Positions 8,068-17,250 of a DNA stretch of 64,000 nucleotides are shown one piece after another. The notes beneath the pieces are model-generated. The model worked only from the letters and a program-made list of their open reading frames with translations. It did not search any database and was not told the DNA's origin. Within the stretch, counting starts at the first letter, position 1. Each line of letters begins with the position of its first letter. Source of the DNA: Arthrobacter sp. RIT-PI-e (GTDB lineage: Bacteria > Actinomycetota > Actinomycetes > Actinomycetales > Micrococcaceae); contig NZ_LGIU01000091.1 of NCBI RefSeq assembly GCF_001187915.1, forward strand, positions 1-64,000, in the 5' to 3' direction. Made by a program: the position numbers and the translations under genes.

Positions 8068-9066
8068 TCAGATCCCCACCAGGCGACGTGCGCACCCCTC
8101 GTCGAGGATCAGGTCGGTGACGAGACCTGCGGCGAGCGCTCCGCGCAGTCCGTCGATCTTGGACTCACCGGACACCACGCAGATGCGGCGCCTCACCTGT
8201 CGGAGATCCTCGAGGTCCGGCCCGGTGCTGCGCTGGTTGAGCGTGATGCCGTGGTGGGAGCCGTCCGCCCGGAAGAACATGGTGGCCACGTCACCGGCCA
8301 CCTCGTCGCGTTGCAGGCTGTCGAGGTCCTCGCGGTCCAGGTAGCCGCCGCGGTAGACATGGCTGGGGATGTCGGCGCCGATGGAGCCGACGCCGAAGAT
8401 CGCCATGGTCATGCGGTTCTGCAGGTCGAGGATGCGCCGCACGCTGCGCTCCTCCCACATGGCGGTCTTGGTGGTGGCGTGGTCGAAGAACGCGGGGACG
8501 GGGAACTGCTCCACGCGTGCGCCGTAGGCCTGCCCGAAGCTCCGGAGGATCTCGCTCGCGTAGGTGATGCCGGTGGTCTGGGTGTTCCCAGCACCGTTGA
8601 GCTGCACGATCGTGCTGTCGTGGGTCTGCTTGCGGGTCAGGTGGTGGCTCACGGCGCTCAGGGTGGACCCCCAGGCGACGCCGATGGTGGCGTTGGACTC
8701 CACGAGCGGACCGATCGTGCGGGCGGCCTGGATCGCCACGCGGTCCAGCACCTCGGAGTCGTTGACGGAGTCCGCCACGGGGACCACGTGCGCCTCCACC
8801 CCGAACCGGCGCCGGATCTGGTGCGCGAGGGCAGGGGTGCGGTCGGAGGGGTTGTTCACCTGGATCTGCACGAGTCCGGTGCTCCGGGCCATCGACAGCA
8901 GCCGGGAGACCGTGGACCGGGAGGTGCGCAGCTCCCGGGCGATCGCCTCCATGGTGAGATCCTGCAGGTAGTACATCTGCGCCGCGCGGAGCGCGTCGCG
9001 GGACCGGCCGGGAGCGCCGTGCCCGAGTGCGCGCTGTCCGCCGTTCCGCTCGTCCTCACTCGTCAT
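8068..9066 (-). CDS. SorC-family sugar-binding transcriptional regulator
   Basis: A 332-residue protein. The N-terminal HTH (AAQMYYLQDLTMEAIARELR, then TSRSTVSRLLSMARSTGLV) is followed by a SorC/DeoR-type effector domain (GVAWGSTLSAVSHHL, QLNGAGNTQ, GVGSIG, ending ICVVSGESKIDGLRGAL). Such proteins bind phosphorylated sugars. Being divergent from glpDFK, it probably controls glycerol use, with glycerol-3-phosphate or a related compound as effector (inferred). ATG 9066 is preferred; a TTG at 9102 would extend into the palindrome between the genes. Confidence 0.88.
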   Translation of the reverse strand: MTSEDERNGGQRALGHGAPGRSRDALRAAQMYYLQDLTMEAIARELRTSRSTVSRLLSMARSTGLVQIQVNNPSDRTPALAHQIRRRFGVEAHVVPVADSVNDSEVLDRVAIQAARTIGPLVESNATIGVAWGSTLSAVSHHLTRKQTHDSTIVQLNGAGNTQTTGITYASEILRSFGQAYGARVEQFPVPAFFDHATTKTAMWEERSVRRILDLQNRMTMAIFGVGSIGADIPSHVYRGGYLDREDLDSLQRDEVAGDVATMFFRADGSHHGITLNQRSTGPDLEDLRQVRRRICVVSGESKIDGLRGALAAGLVTDLILDEGCARRLVGI

Positions 9067-9087
9067 GAGGACAGTGTGAGCCGCCCG

Positions 9088-9101
9088 TGCACATATGTGC
9101 A
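9088..9101. promoter_or_regulatory. 14-bp palindrome, likely operator between regulator and glpD
   Basis: TGCACATATGTGCA is a perfect palindrome 21 bases upstream of the regulator ATG. It is followed immediately by CAATC-G-GATTG (9100-9110), which overlaps a TTGACT hexamer at 9108-9113. Its position suits binding of the divergent SorC-family protein to control both itself and glpDFK. Confidence 0.6.
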
Positions 9102-9214
9102 ATCGGATTGACTGTTATTCCCACCCGGCGAAGACTCTAACTGCGGCGTTGCGCCCACTCCGCGAGGACCGATGGTGCAACCCCACCCCGACATTGACGT
9201 TATGGAGTAGCACC

Positions 9215-10963
9215 GTGAGCAATCCAGCCGACCGGACCACCGGCGAAGGCACATCCACTTCAACCCGCACGGTGGTGCAGAGGCTCAAGGACAAGCCCCG
9301 CGCCTCGGTGCTCGTCATCGGAGGCGGCATCAACGGGGTCGGCACCTTCCGCGACCTCGCCCTGCAGGGCGTGGACGTGGCCCTCGTGGAGCGCGGCGAC
9401 TACTGCCAGGGTGCTTCCGGCGCTTCCTCCCACATGATCCACGGCGGCATCCGCTACCTGGAGAACGGCGAGTTCCGGCTCGTCCGCGAGTCCGTGATCG
9501 AGCGCAACGCCCTCATGAAGATCGCGCCCCACTACGTGAAGCCGCTGCAGACCACCATCCCCATCTACACCACCTTCTCGGGGATCCTCTCCGCACCCCT
9601 GCGCTTCCTCACGCACCGCCAGGGCAAGCAGGTGGAGCGCGGCGCCGTGCTGATCAAGGCAGGCCTCACCATGTACGACTTCTTCTCGCGTGACGGCGGC
9701 AACGTCCCCCGCCACTCGTTCGTGGGGCACAAGAAGGCCCTGGCCGCGATGCCGGACATCCGCAAGGACATCAAGTACGCCGCCACCTACTTCGACGCCT
9801 CCGTGCACAACCCCGAGCGTCTCACCCTCGACGTACTGCGTGACGGCGCCGTGGCCAACCCCGAGGCGCGCGCCGCCAACTACGTCAGCGCCGTGGGCAC
9901 CACGGACGACGGCGTGCTGCTGCGCGACGAACTCACCGGGGAGACCTTCTCCTTCCAGGCCGACGTCATCGTCAACGCCACCGGTGCCTGGACGGACGGC
10001 ACCAACGAGGTGCTCGGCACCGAGACCCGCTTCATGGGCGGCACCAAGGGCTCCCACATCGTGCTGGACAACCCGGAACTGCTCGAGGCCTGCAACGGGA
10101 CCGAGATCTTCTTCGAGCACGTGGACGGCCGGATCGTGCTCATCTACCCCATGGGTGACCGCGTGCTCGTGGGCACCACGGACATCGACGTGGACATCCG
10201 CGAGCAGGCCGTGTGCACGGACGAGGAGATCGACTACTTCTTCGAGCTGATCGGCCACGTGTTCCCGGACATCGAGGTCACGAACGAGCAGATCGTGTAC
10301 AGCTTCTCCGGTGTGCGCCCGCTCCCGCGCCACGACGAGACCCAGCCCGGCTTCGTCTCCCGCGACTACCGGATCGAGCACCGCGAGGAGAAGATGGGCG
10401 GCCGGTCGGTCACCACCCTCAGCCTGGTGGGCGGCAAGTGGACCACGTTCCGCGCCCTGTCCGAGCACCTCGCGGACGACACCCTCGCCGCGCTCGGCGT
10501 ACCCCGGAAGACCTCGACGGCCGGACTCGCCATCGGCGGTGGCCAGGACTTCCCGATGGACGACGACGCCGAGCGCGCCTGGATCCGCGACCAGGTACGC
10601 CCCGGCGTCGACGCGGCCAGGGTCCAGGTCCTGCTCACCCGGTACGGCACACGCGCCACCGACGTCATCGACTACCTCACCGCCGGCGACGACGCCCTGT
10701 TCACCTCCACCGACGAGCTCAGCACCCGTGAGGTCGCCTACATGGTGGAGCACGAGCAGATCGGCCACCTCATCGACGTCCTGGTACGCCGCACCTCGCT
10801 CGCCTTCCGCGGCCTCGTGACCAAGGAACTCCTCGCAGAGCTTGCGCAAACCCTCGCGCCGCTGTTGGGTTGGAGCAACACCGAGGCCGCCGGCGAGATC
10901 GAGCAGGCCGAGCGGATCCTCGCCGACGCCCACCGGGTCGAGGTCAAGAACCTGGTCGCATAG
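9215..10963 (+). CDS. glpD: Glycerol-3-phosphate dehydrogenase, FAD-dependent
   Basis: A 582-residue protein that oxidises glycerol-3-phosphate to dihydroxyacetone phosphate at the membrane and passes electrons to quinone. The FAD-binding motif is VLVIGGGINGVGTFRDLALQ, followed by ASGASSHMIHGGIRYLE, the GlpD signature. The C-terminal domain (from about residue 420) matches DAO_C. GTG 9215 is chosen because GGAG lies eight bases upstream and the family N-terminus follows shortly; the longer frame crosses the regulatory region. First gene of glpDFK. Confidence 0.93.
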   Translation: MSNPADRTTGEGTSTSTRTVVQRLKDKPRASVLVIGGGINGVGTFRDLALQGVDVALVERGDYCQGASGASSHMIHGGIRYLENGEFRLVRESVIERNALMKIAPHYVKPLQTTIPIYTTFSGILSAPLRFLTHRQGKQVERGAVLIKAGLTMYDFFSRDGGNVPRHSFVGHKKALAAMPDIRKDIKYAATYFDASVHNPERLTLDVLRDGAVANPEARAANYVSAVGTTDDGVLLRDELTGETFSFQADVIVNATGAWTDGTNEVLGTETRFMGGTKGSHIVLDNPELLEACNGTEIFFEHVDGRIVLIYPMGDRVLVGTTDIDVDIREQAVCTDEEIDYFFELIGHVFPDIEVTNEQIVYSFSGVRPLPRHDETQPGFVSRDYRIEHREEKMGGRSVTTLSLVGGKWTTFRALSEHLADDTLAALGVPRKTSTAGLAIGGGQDFPMDDDAERAWIRDQVRPGVDAARVQVLLTRYGTRATDVIDYLTAGDDALFTSTDELSTREVAYMVEHEQIGHLIDVLVRRTSLAFRGLVTKELLAELAQTLAPLLGWSNTEAAGEIEQAERILADAHRVEVKNLVA

Positions 10964-11094
10964 CGGCGTCCGCCGTTCCGCGATCGAACCGCTGTCCACT
11001 CGCAGCGGTGCACCACCAACGGCAGCAGGTGCCGGGGGGAAGAACGGGTGTCGTCGAGGCGGCGGCACCCGTCACAAATGAATAGGAGTCAACG

Positions 11095-11835
11095 ATGTCT
11101 CTAGAAGTATTCGTCGCCGAGGCCTTCGGCACGATGCTGCTGATGCTGCTCGGTACCGGCGTGGTCGCCAACGTGGCGCTCGCGAAGACCAAGGGCAACA
11201 ACGGCGGCACGCTGATGGTCAACTTCGGCTGGGGCCTCGCGGTCTTCGCCGGTGTCTACGTGGCGGCCCTCTCGGGTGCCCACCTGAACTTCGCCGTCAC
11301 CATGGGTATCTTCTTCAGCGATGCCACCGAGTACGCCGCCGGGGTCGACAAGACCTTCGCCGCCACGATGGGGTACCTCGCGGCGCAGATGATCGGTTCG
11401 ATCCTCGGTGCCGTGCTCACCTACCTCGCGTACAAGAAGCACTTCGACGCCGAGCCCGATCCCGCTGCCAAGCTCGGGGTGTTCGCCACCGGCCCCGCCA
11501 TCCGCTCCTACGGGTGGAACCTGGTCACCGAGATCATCGCCACGTTCGTCCTGGTGCTCGTGATCCTCTCCTTCGGCTACACGCCCACCGAGATCGGCCC
11601 CCTCGCCGTCGCCCTCCTCGTGGTGGGTATCGGCGCCTCGCTCGGTGGCCCCACCGGGTACGCGATCAACCCGAACCGTGACCTCGGCCCCCGTATCGCC
11701 CACGCCCTCCTGCCCATCCGCGGCAAGGGCAGCAGCGACTGGGCGTACGCCTGGGTGCCGGTCGTCGGACCGATCATCGGTGGTTCGCTCGCCGGTCTCG
11801 TGGTCCAGCTGATCAGCTTCCCCGTCCCGGCCTAG
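11095..11835 (+). CDS. glpF: Glycerol facilitator / aquaglyceroporin with altered NPA motifs
   Basis: A 246-residue major intrinsic protein with six membrane helices and two half-helix loops. AGGAG lies seven bases before ATG. Loop B reads SGAHLNFAVT and loop E reads GYAINPNRDLGPR. Both canonical NPA triplets are changed (NFA and NPN), while the loop E arginine of the selectivity filter is kept. Placement between glpD and glpK strongly supports glycerol uptake. The changes may alter pore width or selectivity, or may be typical of this clade. Confidence 0.88.
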   Translation: MSLEVFVAEAFGTMLLMLLGTGVVANVALAKTKGNNGGTLMVNFGWGLAVFAGVYVAALSGAHLNFAVTMGIFFSDATEYAAGVDKTFAATMGYLAAQMIGSILGAVLTYLAYKKHFDAEPDPAAKLGVFATGPAIRSYGWNLVTEIIATFVLVLVILSFGYTPTEIGPLAVALLVVGIGASLGGPTGYAINPNRDLGPRIAHALLPIRGKGSSDWAYAWVPVVGPIIGGSLAGLVVQLISFPVPA

Positions 11836-11899
11836 CACCCGGGGGCCGCACGAGGCCCCACCCGAACATTCACGACGTCATCCGAAGAAGGAGTAAGAC

Positions 11900-13417
11900 A
11901 TGTCGCAGCAGTACGTCATCGCCATCGACCAGGGCACCACGTCCAGCCGAGCCATTGTGTTCGACCACAAGGGGGACATCGTGTCCTCCGGTCAGAAGGA
12001 GCACGAGCAGATCTTCCCGAAGGCCGGCTGGGTGGAGCACGACCCCGCCGAGATCTGGGACAACACCCGCGAGGTCATCGGCACCGCCCTCTCCAAGGCC
12101 AACCTGACCCGCCACGACATCGTGGCCGTGGGCATCACGAACCAGCGCGAGACCGCCGTCGTATGGGACAGGACGACCGGCAAGGCCGTGTACAACGCGA
12201 TCGTCTGGCAGGACACCCGCACGCAGAGCATCGTGAACGAGCTCGCCGAGGACGGTGGCCTGGACCGCTACAAGGAGAAGGTGGGCCTGCCGCTGGCCAC
12301 CTACTTCTCCGGCACGAAGATCAAGTGGATCCTCGACAACGTCGACGGCGCCCGCGAGAAGGCCGAGGCCGGGGACCTCCTGTTCGGCAACACGGACTCC
12401 TGGGTCACCTGGAACCTCACCGGGGGCACCGACGGCGGTGTGCACATCACTGACGTCACCAACGCCTCCCGCACCCTGTTCATGGATCTCGAGACCCTCA
12501 CCTGGGACGAGGGGATCCTCGCGGACTTCGGTGTCCCGGTGTCGATGATGCCCGAGATCAAGTCCTCCTCCGAGGTGTACGGCGCGGTGCACGGCTCCCA
12601 GCTGCTGCGTGAGACCCCGGTGGCCGGGATCCTCGGCGACCAGCAGGCCGCGACCTTCGGTCAGGCCGCGTTCGACAAGGGCGGTGCGAAGAACACCTAC
12701 GGCACCGGCAACTTCATGATCGTCAACACCGGCGAGGAGATCGTCCACTCCAAGAACGGCCTGCTCACCACGGTGTGCTACCAGCTCGGTGACGCGAAGC
12801 CCGTGTACGCACTCGAGGGATCGATCGCCGTCACCGGCTCGCTGATCCAGTGGCTGCGCGACAACCTCGGCATCATCAAGAGCGCGCCCGAGGTGGAGCA
12901 GCTCGCCACCACGGTCGAGGACAACGGCGGCGTGTACGTGGTGCCGGCGTTCTCGGGTCTCTTCGCCCCCTACTGGCGCTCGGACGCCCGCGGCGCGATC
13001 GTCGGCATGACCCGCTTCGTGAACAAGGGTCACATCGCCCGTGCGGCCCTGGAGGCCACGGCGTTCCAGACCCGCGAGGTCCTGGACGCGGCCAATGCCG
13101 ACTCCGGGGTCAACATGGAGGATCTCCGGGTGGACGGCGGCATGGTCGCCAACGACGCCCTCATGCAGTTCCAGGCGGATATCCTGGGGATCCCGGTCAT
13201 CCGACCCAAGGTCACCGAGACCACCGCCCTCGGCGCGGCCTACGCGGCCGGTCTCGCCGTCGGCTTCTGGAAGGACACCGACGAGCTGGCCACCAACTGG
13301 GCGGAGGACAAGCGCTGGAACCCCTCCATGGACGAGGAGGAGCGCGAGCGCCAGCTCCGCCTCTGGAAGAAGGCCGTCACCAAGACCTTCGACTGGGTCG
13401 ACGACGACGTCCGCTAG
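11900..13417 (+). CDS. glpK: Glycerol kinase
   Basis: A 505-residue FGGY kinase that phosphorylates glycerol with ATP to trap it in the cell. Motifs include [15 protein letters not shown] (phosphate binding), the substrate loop [27 protein letters not shown], and the second FGGY signature (about 365-385, [16 protein letters not shown]). Length is standard. AAGGAG lies seven bases before ATG. Third gene of the glpDFK operon; a strong hairpin follows. Confidence 0.96.
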   Translation: MSQQYVIAIDQGTTSSRAIVFDHKGDIVSSGQKEHEQIFPKAGWVEHDPAEIWDNTREVIGTALSKANLTRHDIVAVGITNQRETAVVWDRTTGKAVYNAIVWQDTRTQSIVNELAEDGGLDRYKEKVGLPLATYFSGTKIKWILDNVDGAREKAEAGDLLFGNTDSWVTWNLTGGTDGGVHITDVTNASRTLFMDLETLTWDEGILADFGVPVSMMPEIKSSSEVYGAVHGSQLLRETPVAGILGDQQAATFGQAAFDKGGAKNTYGTGNFMIVNTGEEIVHSKNGLLTTVCYQLGDAKPVYALEGSIAVTGSLIQWLRDNLGIIKSAPEVEQLATTVEDNGGVYVVPAFSGLFAPYWRSDARGAIVGMTRFVNKGHIARAALEATAFQTREVLDAANADSGVNMEDLRVDGGMVANDALMQFQADILGIPVIRPKVTETTALGAAYAAGLAVGFWKDTDELATNWAEDKRWNPSMDEEERERQLRLWKKAVTKTFDWVDDDVR

Positions 13418-13440
13418 CACCACCCGGCGTGCAGCGCCCG

Positions 13441-13474
13441 GACGCCCCCGGTCCACACCAGGACCGGGGGCGTC
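13441..13474 (+). terminator. Strong hairpin after glpK
   Basis: Arms GACGCCCCCGGTCC (13441-13454) and GGACCGGGGGCGTC (13461-13474) pair perfectly over 14 bases around ACACCA. No T tract follows, as is common for actinobacterial terminators. It ends the glp operon before the leuS promoter. Confidence 0.7.
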
Positions 13475-13547
13475 CCGCGTCCGGGACAGGAGCGGGTCCG
13501 CCCTGTGTCCTGGACCGGTGGCGTGTCCGCACTGCTAAGGTGGTGCC

Positions 13548-13574
13548 ATGCTGCGCGTCCTCCTCCTTCCCTAG
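13548..13574 (+). CDS. leuS leader ORF (MLRVLLLP), leucine-rich
   Basis: A nine-codon ORF (eight residues and stop) in which four residues are leucine (CTG, CTC, CTC, CTT). A TAAGGT hexamer (13536-13541) lies exactly six bases before the ATG, so the transcript would begin at or near the start codon, without a leader. Two hairpins follow at once and then leuS. This is the layout of a transcription attenuator: a ribosome stalled at Leu codons when charged leucyl-tRNA is scarce would change RNA folding. The inference is strong but not verified. Confidence 0.65.
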   Translation: MLRVLLLP

Positions 13575-13630
13575 CCGCACGGTGTGCACCGTGCGGCGGC
13601 CCCTCCTGTAGTGAGGGGCTTTTGTGTGTC
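13574..13630 (+). terminator. Attenuator hairpins upstream of leuS
   Basis: Hairpin 1 pairs GCCGCACGGTG (13574-13584) with CACCGTGCGGC (13587-13597), starting inside the leader stop codon. Hairpin 2 pairs GCCCCTC (13599-13605) with GAGGGGC (13613-13619) and is followed by TTTTGTGTGT, a Rho-independent terminator. It sits between the leader ORF and leuS, so it would stop transcription unless the fold is altered. A separate anti-terminator was not worked out. Confidence 0.7.
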
Positions 13631-13732
13631 CGGCACCGGTACCGCCGGAACGGGCACCGAGGAGGGCACCGGGGAGGGCACCCCACCAGCGCAGCAGCAC
13701 CGAGATCCACCGACAGGACAGGTCACCATACA

Positions 13733-16231
13733 GTGAGCAGCAATCCCGAGGGCGTCCAGCCGGACGAGAACACCTACGACGTCTCCGCCATCGAGGCGAG
13801 GTGGCCGGCGGTCTGGGACGACCTCCAGGCCTTTGCACCGGCCGACGACGGCTCGCGGGAGCGCCGCTACGTCCTCGACATGTTCCCGTACCCCTCGGGC
13901 GACCTGCACATGGGCCACGCCGAGGCGTTCGCGATGGGCGACGTCGTGGCGCGCTTCTACCGGCAGCAGGGCTACGACGTCCTGCACCCGATCGGCTGGG
14001 ACTCGTTCGGTCTGCCCGCGGAGAACGCGGCGATCAAGCGCAATGCGCACCCGGCGGAGTGGACCTACGCGAACATCGACACGCAGGCCACCTCCTTCAA
14101 GCGCTACGCCATCAGCGCCGACTGGAGCCGCCGCCTGCACACCTCGGACCCCGGGTACTACCGCTGGACGCAGTGGCTGTTCGTCCGGTTCTTCGACAAG
14201 GGTCTGGCGTACCGCCGGAACTCCCCGGTGAACTGGTGCCCTAAGGACCAGACCGTGCTCGCCAACGAGCAGGTGGTCAACGGGGCCTGCGACCGCTGCG
14301 GTACCCCCGTGACCAAGAAGAGCCTGAACCAGTGGTACTTCAAGATCACCGACTACGCCGACCGCCTGCTCGAGGACATGGAGCAGCTGAAGGGATCCTG
14401 GCCCGAGCGCGTGCTCGCGATGCAGCGCAACTGGATCGGCCGCTCCGAGGGAGCCCACGTCACCTTCCGCATCGAGGCCGACGGCGGGTCCCCGGCGAGC
14501 GACGTCACGGTGTTCACCACCCGCCCCGACACCCTGTACGGGGCCACGTTCTTCGTGGTCGCCGCCGATGCCCCCCTGGCCCTGGAGCTCGTCGCTCCGG
14601 AGCGCCGCGCGGAGCTCGAGCAGTACCGGGAGCAGGTCAAGGGTCTGTCCGAGATCGAACGGCAGGCCACCGAGCGGGAGAAGACCGGGGTGTTCACCGG
14701 CCGCTACGCCGTCAACCCGCTCACCGGGGAGAAGCTGCCCGTCTGGGCCGCCGACTACGTCCTGGCCGACTACGGCACGGGCGCCATCATGGCCGTCCCC
14801 GCCCACGACCAGCGCGACCTCGACTTCGCCCGCGCCTTCGACCTGCCCGTGCGCACCGTCGTCGACACCGGGGCCGAGGACGCCGCGGACACCGGTGTCG
14901 CCACCACGGGCGAGGGCACCCTGGTCAACTCCGGGGAGCTCTCCGGGCTGGACAAGGCGACCGCCATCGCGCGCGCCGTCGAGCTGATCGAGGAGCAGGG
15001 CACCGGCGAGCACACCGTCAACTACCGGCTGCGTGACTGGCTGCTCTCCCGCCAGCGCTTCTGGGGCACGCCCATCCCGATCATCCACTGCCCGTCCTGC
15101 GGCGAGGTCCCCGTCCCGGACGACCAGCTGCCCGTGACGCTGCCCGAGGGCCTGCGCGGGGAGGCACTGGCGCCCAAGGGCACCTCGCCCCTGGCCGCCG
15201 TCGAGGAGTGGGTCAACGTGCCCTGCCCCTCGTGCGGGGGTGCCGCCGAACGCGACACCGACACCATGGACACCTTCGTGGACTCGTCCTGGTACTACCT
15301 GCGCTTCATCGACCCGCAGCTGGACACCATGCCGTTCGACTCCGACGCCGTCAACCGGTGGCTGCCCGTGGGCCAGTACGTGGGCGGCGTGGAGCACGCC
15401 ATCCTCCACCTGCTCTACAGCAGGTTCTTCACCAAGGTGCTGTTCGACCTCGGGATGGTGGACTTCACCGAACCGTTCGCCGCACTGCTGAACCAGGGGC
15501 AGGTGCTCAACGGCGGCAAGGCCATGAGCAAGTCGCTCGGCAACGGCGTGGACCTCGGCGAGCAGCTGGACCGATTCGGTGTGGACGCCGTCCGCCTCAC
15601 CATGGTCTTCGCCTCCCCGCCCGAGGACGACGTCGACTGGGCGGACGTCTCGCCGTCGGGCTCCGCGAAGTTCCTGGCCCGCGCCTGGCGGCTCGGTGGT
15701 GACGTGACCAGCGTCGTCGGCGTCGATGCATCGACGGGTGACCGGGCACTGCGCTCGGTGACGCACCGCACCGTCGCGGAGGCCACGGAGCTGATGGAGG
15801 CCAACAAGTTCAACGTGGTGGTCGCGAAGCTCATGGAGCTGGTCAACGTGACGCGCAAGGCGATCGACTCCGGGGTGGGGGGCGCCGACCCCGCCGTCCG
15901 CGAGGCCACCGAGGCCGTCGCGGTGCTGCTCAGCCTCTTCGCGCCCTACACGGCAGAGGACCTCTGGTCCCGGCTGGGCAGGCAGGCCACGGTGGCCACC
16001 GCGGGGTGGCCGGTCGTGGACCAGAGCCTACTCACCCAGGACACCGTGGTGGCCGTGGTCCAGGTGCAGGGCAAGGTCCGGGACCGGCTGACCGTGGCAC
16101 CGGACATCACCGAGGACGAGCTGCGCGAGCTCGCCCTGGCCAGCGAGCAGGTGCAGCGGGTGCTGGACGGCCGCGGGATCCGCCCGGTGATCGTACGGGC
16201 CCCCAAACTGGTCAACATCGTCCCCGCCTGA
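13733..16231 (+). CDS. leuS: Leucyl-tRNA synthetase
   Basis: An 832-residue class I synthetase that charges tRNA(Leu). HIGH-type motif: HMGHAEAF in [21 protein letters not shown]-type motif: [10 protein letters not shown]. The CP1 editing domain is present ([34 protein letters not shown]). Zinc-type cysteines occur in [15 protein letters not shown] and CDRCG. Length fits bacterial LeuS. GTG 13733 is preferred, since the family N-terminus begins just after it; the ribosome site (AGGACAGG) is modest. Expression is probably set by the leucine attenuator upstream. Its stop overlaps the degV start (TGATG). Confidence 0.96.
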   Translation: MSSNPEGVQPDENTYDVSAIEARWPAVWDDLQAFAPADDGSRERRYVLDMFPYPSGDLHMGHAEAFAMGDVVARFYRQQGYDVLHPIGWDSFGLPAENAAIKRNAHPAEWTYANIDTQATSFKRYAISADWSRRLHTSDPGYYRWTQWLFVRFFDKGLAYRRNSPVNWCPKDQTVLANEQVVNGACDRCGTPVTKKSLNQWYFKITDYADRLLEDMEQLKGSWPERVLAMQRNWIGRSEGAHVTFRIEADGGSPASDVTVFTTRPDTLYGATFFVVAADAPLALELVAPERRAELEQYREQVKGLSEIERQATEREKTGVFTGRYAVNPLTGEKLPVWAADYVLADYGTGAIMAVPAHDQRDLDFARAFDLPVRTVVDTGAEDAADTGVATTGEGTLVNSGELSGLDKATAIARAVELIEEQGTGEHTVNYRLRDWLLSRQRFWGTPIPIIHCPSCGEVPVPDDQLPVTLPEGLRGEALAPKGTSPLAAVEEWVNVPCPSCGGAAERDTDTMDTFVDSSWYYLRFIDPQLDTMPFDSDAVNRWLPVGQYVGGVEHAILHLLYSRFFTKVLFDLGMVDFTEPFAALLNQGQVLNGGKAMSKSLGNGVDLGEQLDRFGVDAVRLTMVFASPPEDDVDWADVSPSGSAKFLARAWRLGGDVTSVVGVDASTGDRALRSVTHRTVAEATELMEANKFNVVVAKLMELVNVTRKAIDSGVGGADPAVREATEAVAVLLSLFAPYTAEDLWSRLGRQATVATAGWPVVDQSLLTQDTVVAVVQVQGKVRDRLTVAPDITEDELRELALASEQVQRVLDGRGIRPVIVRAPKLVNIVPA

Positions 16232-17133
16232 TGACCACGCGGAGCGATGGGGGCGGCGATCCCGAACGGGTCGCCGTCGTCACCGCTTCGGCCGCGGGCT
16301 CCCCCTCCGACTGGCTCGACGCCGGCGGACCTGCGGCCGGTCTGCGCGTGGTGCCGATGCCCGTGCTGGTGGGCGAGGACATCCTCACCGGGGAGCACGA
16401 CGACGTCATCGCACCCCTCATGGTGGCGCTCGCCGCCGGTGCGGCGGTGCGGACCTCGCGTCCCTCGCCCGGCCAGTTCGACCGCATGTACCGGGGTCTT
16501 GCGGAGGAGGGGTACGGCGGGGGGGTCTCCGTGCCCCTCTCGGGCCCCCTCTCGGGGACGGGGGGGGCCGCGCGGCCCGCCGCGTCCCGCGCCCCGCTCC
16601 CGGCGGGGGGGATCGACACACGGACGGCCGGGATGGCACAGGGCAGGGCCGCCCGCGCGGCACTGGCCGCCGCGCCCGACGGTCTCCAGGGGGCCGCGGC
16701 GGCCGCCGCGATCGCCGCGCGGGGCTCCTCCCTGTTCTTCTACGTGCCGAGCGTCGCGCAGCTGCGGCGCGGCGGGCGGCTCCCGGCCGCCGCCGGCGGG
16801 GTCGGGGCCCGCCGCGCCGTCCGGGTGCTCCTGCACGTCCGGGGCGGGCGGCTGGTGCCGCTGGATCGCCTCCGCTCGGTACCCCGGGCCATGCTGCGGC
16901 TGCGGGAGTTGGTGGAGGCGGACGGCGCCAGGCGGAACGCCCCGGTCACGCTCACCGTGCACCACTTCGGCAACCCGGAGCAGGCCGCCGAGCTGGCAGG
17001 GAGCCTGGCGGGGGTGACGGGGGAGGACCGCGTGGCCCTCGCGCCGTGCCCGGCGGTCCTCGCCGCCCACGCGGGACTCGGGGTGCTCGCGGTGGCGGTC
17101 AGCGCGGATCACCGAGGCACACCGGACCGCTGA
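16231..17133 (+). CDS. DegV family protein (fatty-acid-binding, FakB-like)
   Basis: A 300-residue protein. It begins with RVAVVTASAAGSP followed by the DegV segment VVPMPVLVGED. The lipid head-group motif SVPLSGPLSGTGG corresponds to the family's S-x-x-SGT(Y/F). The second domain has SSLFFYVPSVAQLRRGGRL. DegV/FakB proteins carry fatty acids for phosphorylation by FakA, but no fakA is seen here. Its ATG overlaps the leuS stop (TGATG). The gene has unusually long G runs around 16518-16612. Confidence 0.85.
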   Translation: MTTRSDGGGDPERVAVVTASAAGSPSDWLDAGGPAAGLRVVPMPVLVGEDILTGEHDDVIAPLMVALAAGAAVRTSRPSPGQFDRMYRGLAEEGYGGGVSVPLSGPLSGTGGAARPAASRAPLPAGGIDTRTAGMAQGRAARAALAAAPDGLQGAAAAAAIAARGSSLFFYVPSVAQLRRGGRLPAAAGGVGARRAVRVLLHVRGGRLVPLDRLRSVPRAMLRLRELVEADGARRNAPVTLTVHHFGNPEQAAELAGSLAGVTGEDRVALAPCPAVLAAHAGLGVLAVAVSADHRGTPDR

Positions 17134-17250
17134 TCGCCGGCCCCGCCCGGGTGCCCACCTCCTCTGCTCCTTCCCGCTGCCCTCCGGCGGATGTCCACAT
17201 AGCCTCCGGCGGACCGTGGCGGGAGGAGACCCGCGCCTAGCGTGGCGGGC

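Noticed and set aside
9260-11068. 602-codon minus-strand frame opposite glpD
   Set aside because: Antisense shadow rich in Val/Gly/His; no recognisable domain or ribosome site.
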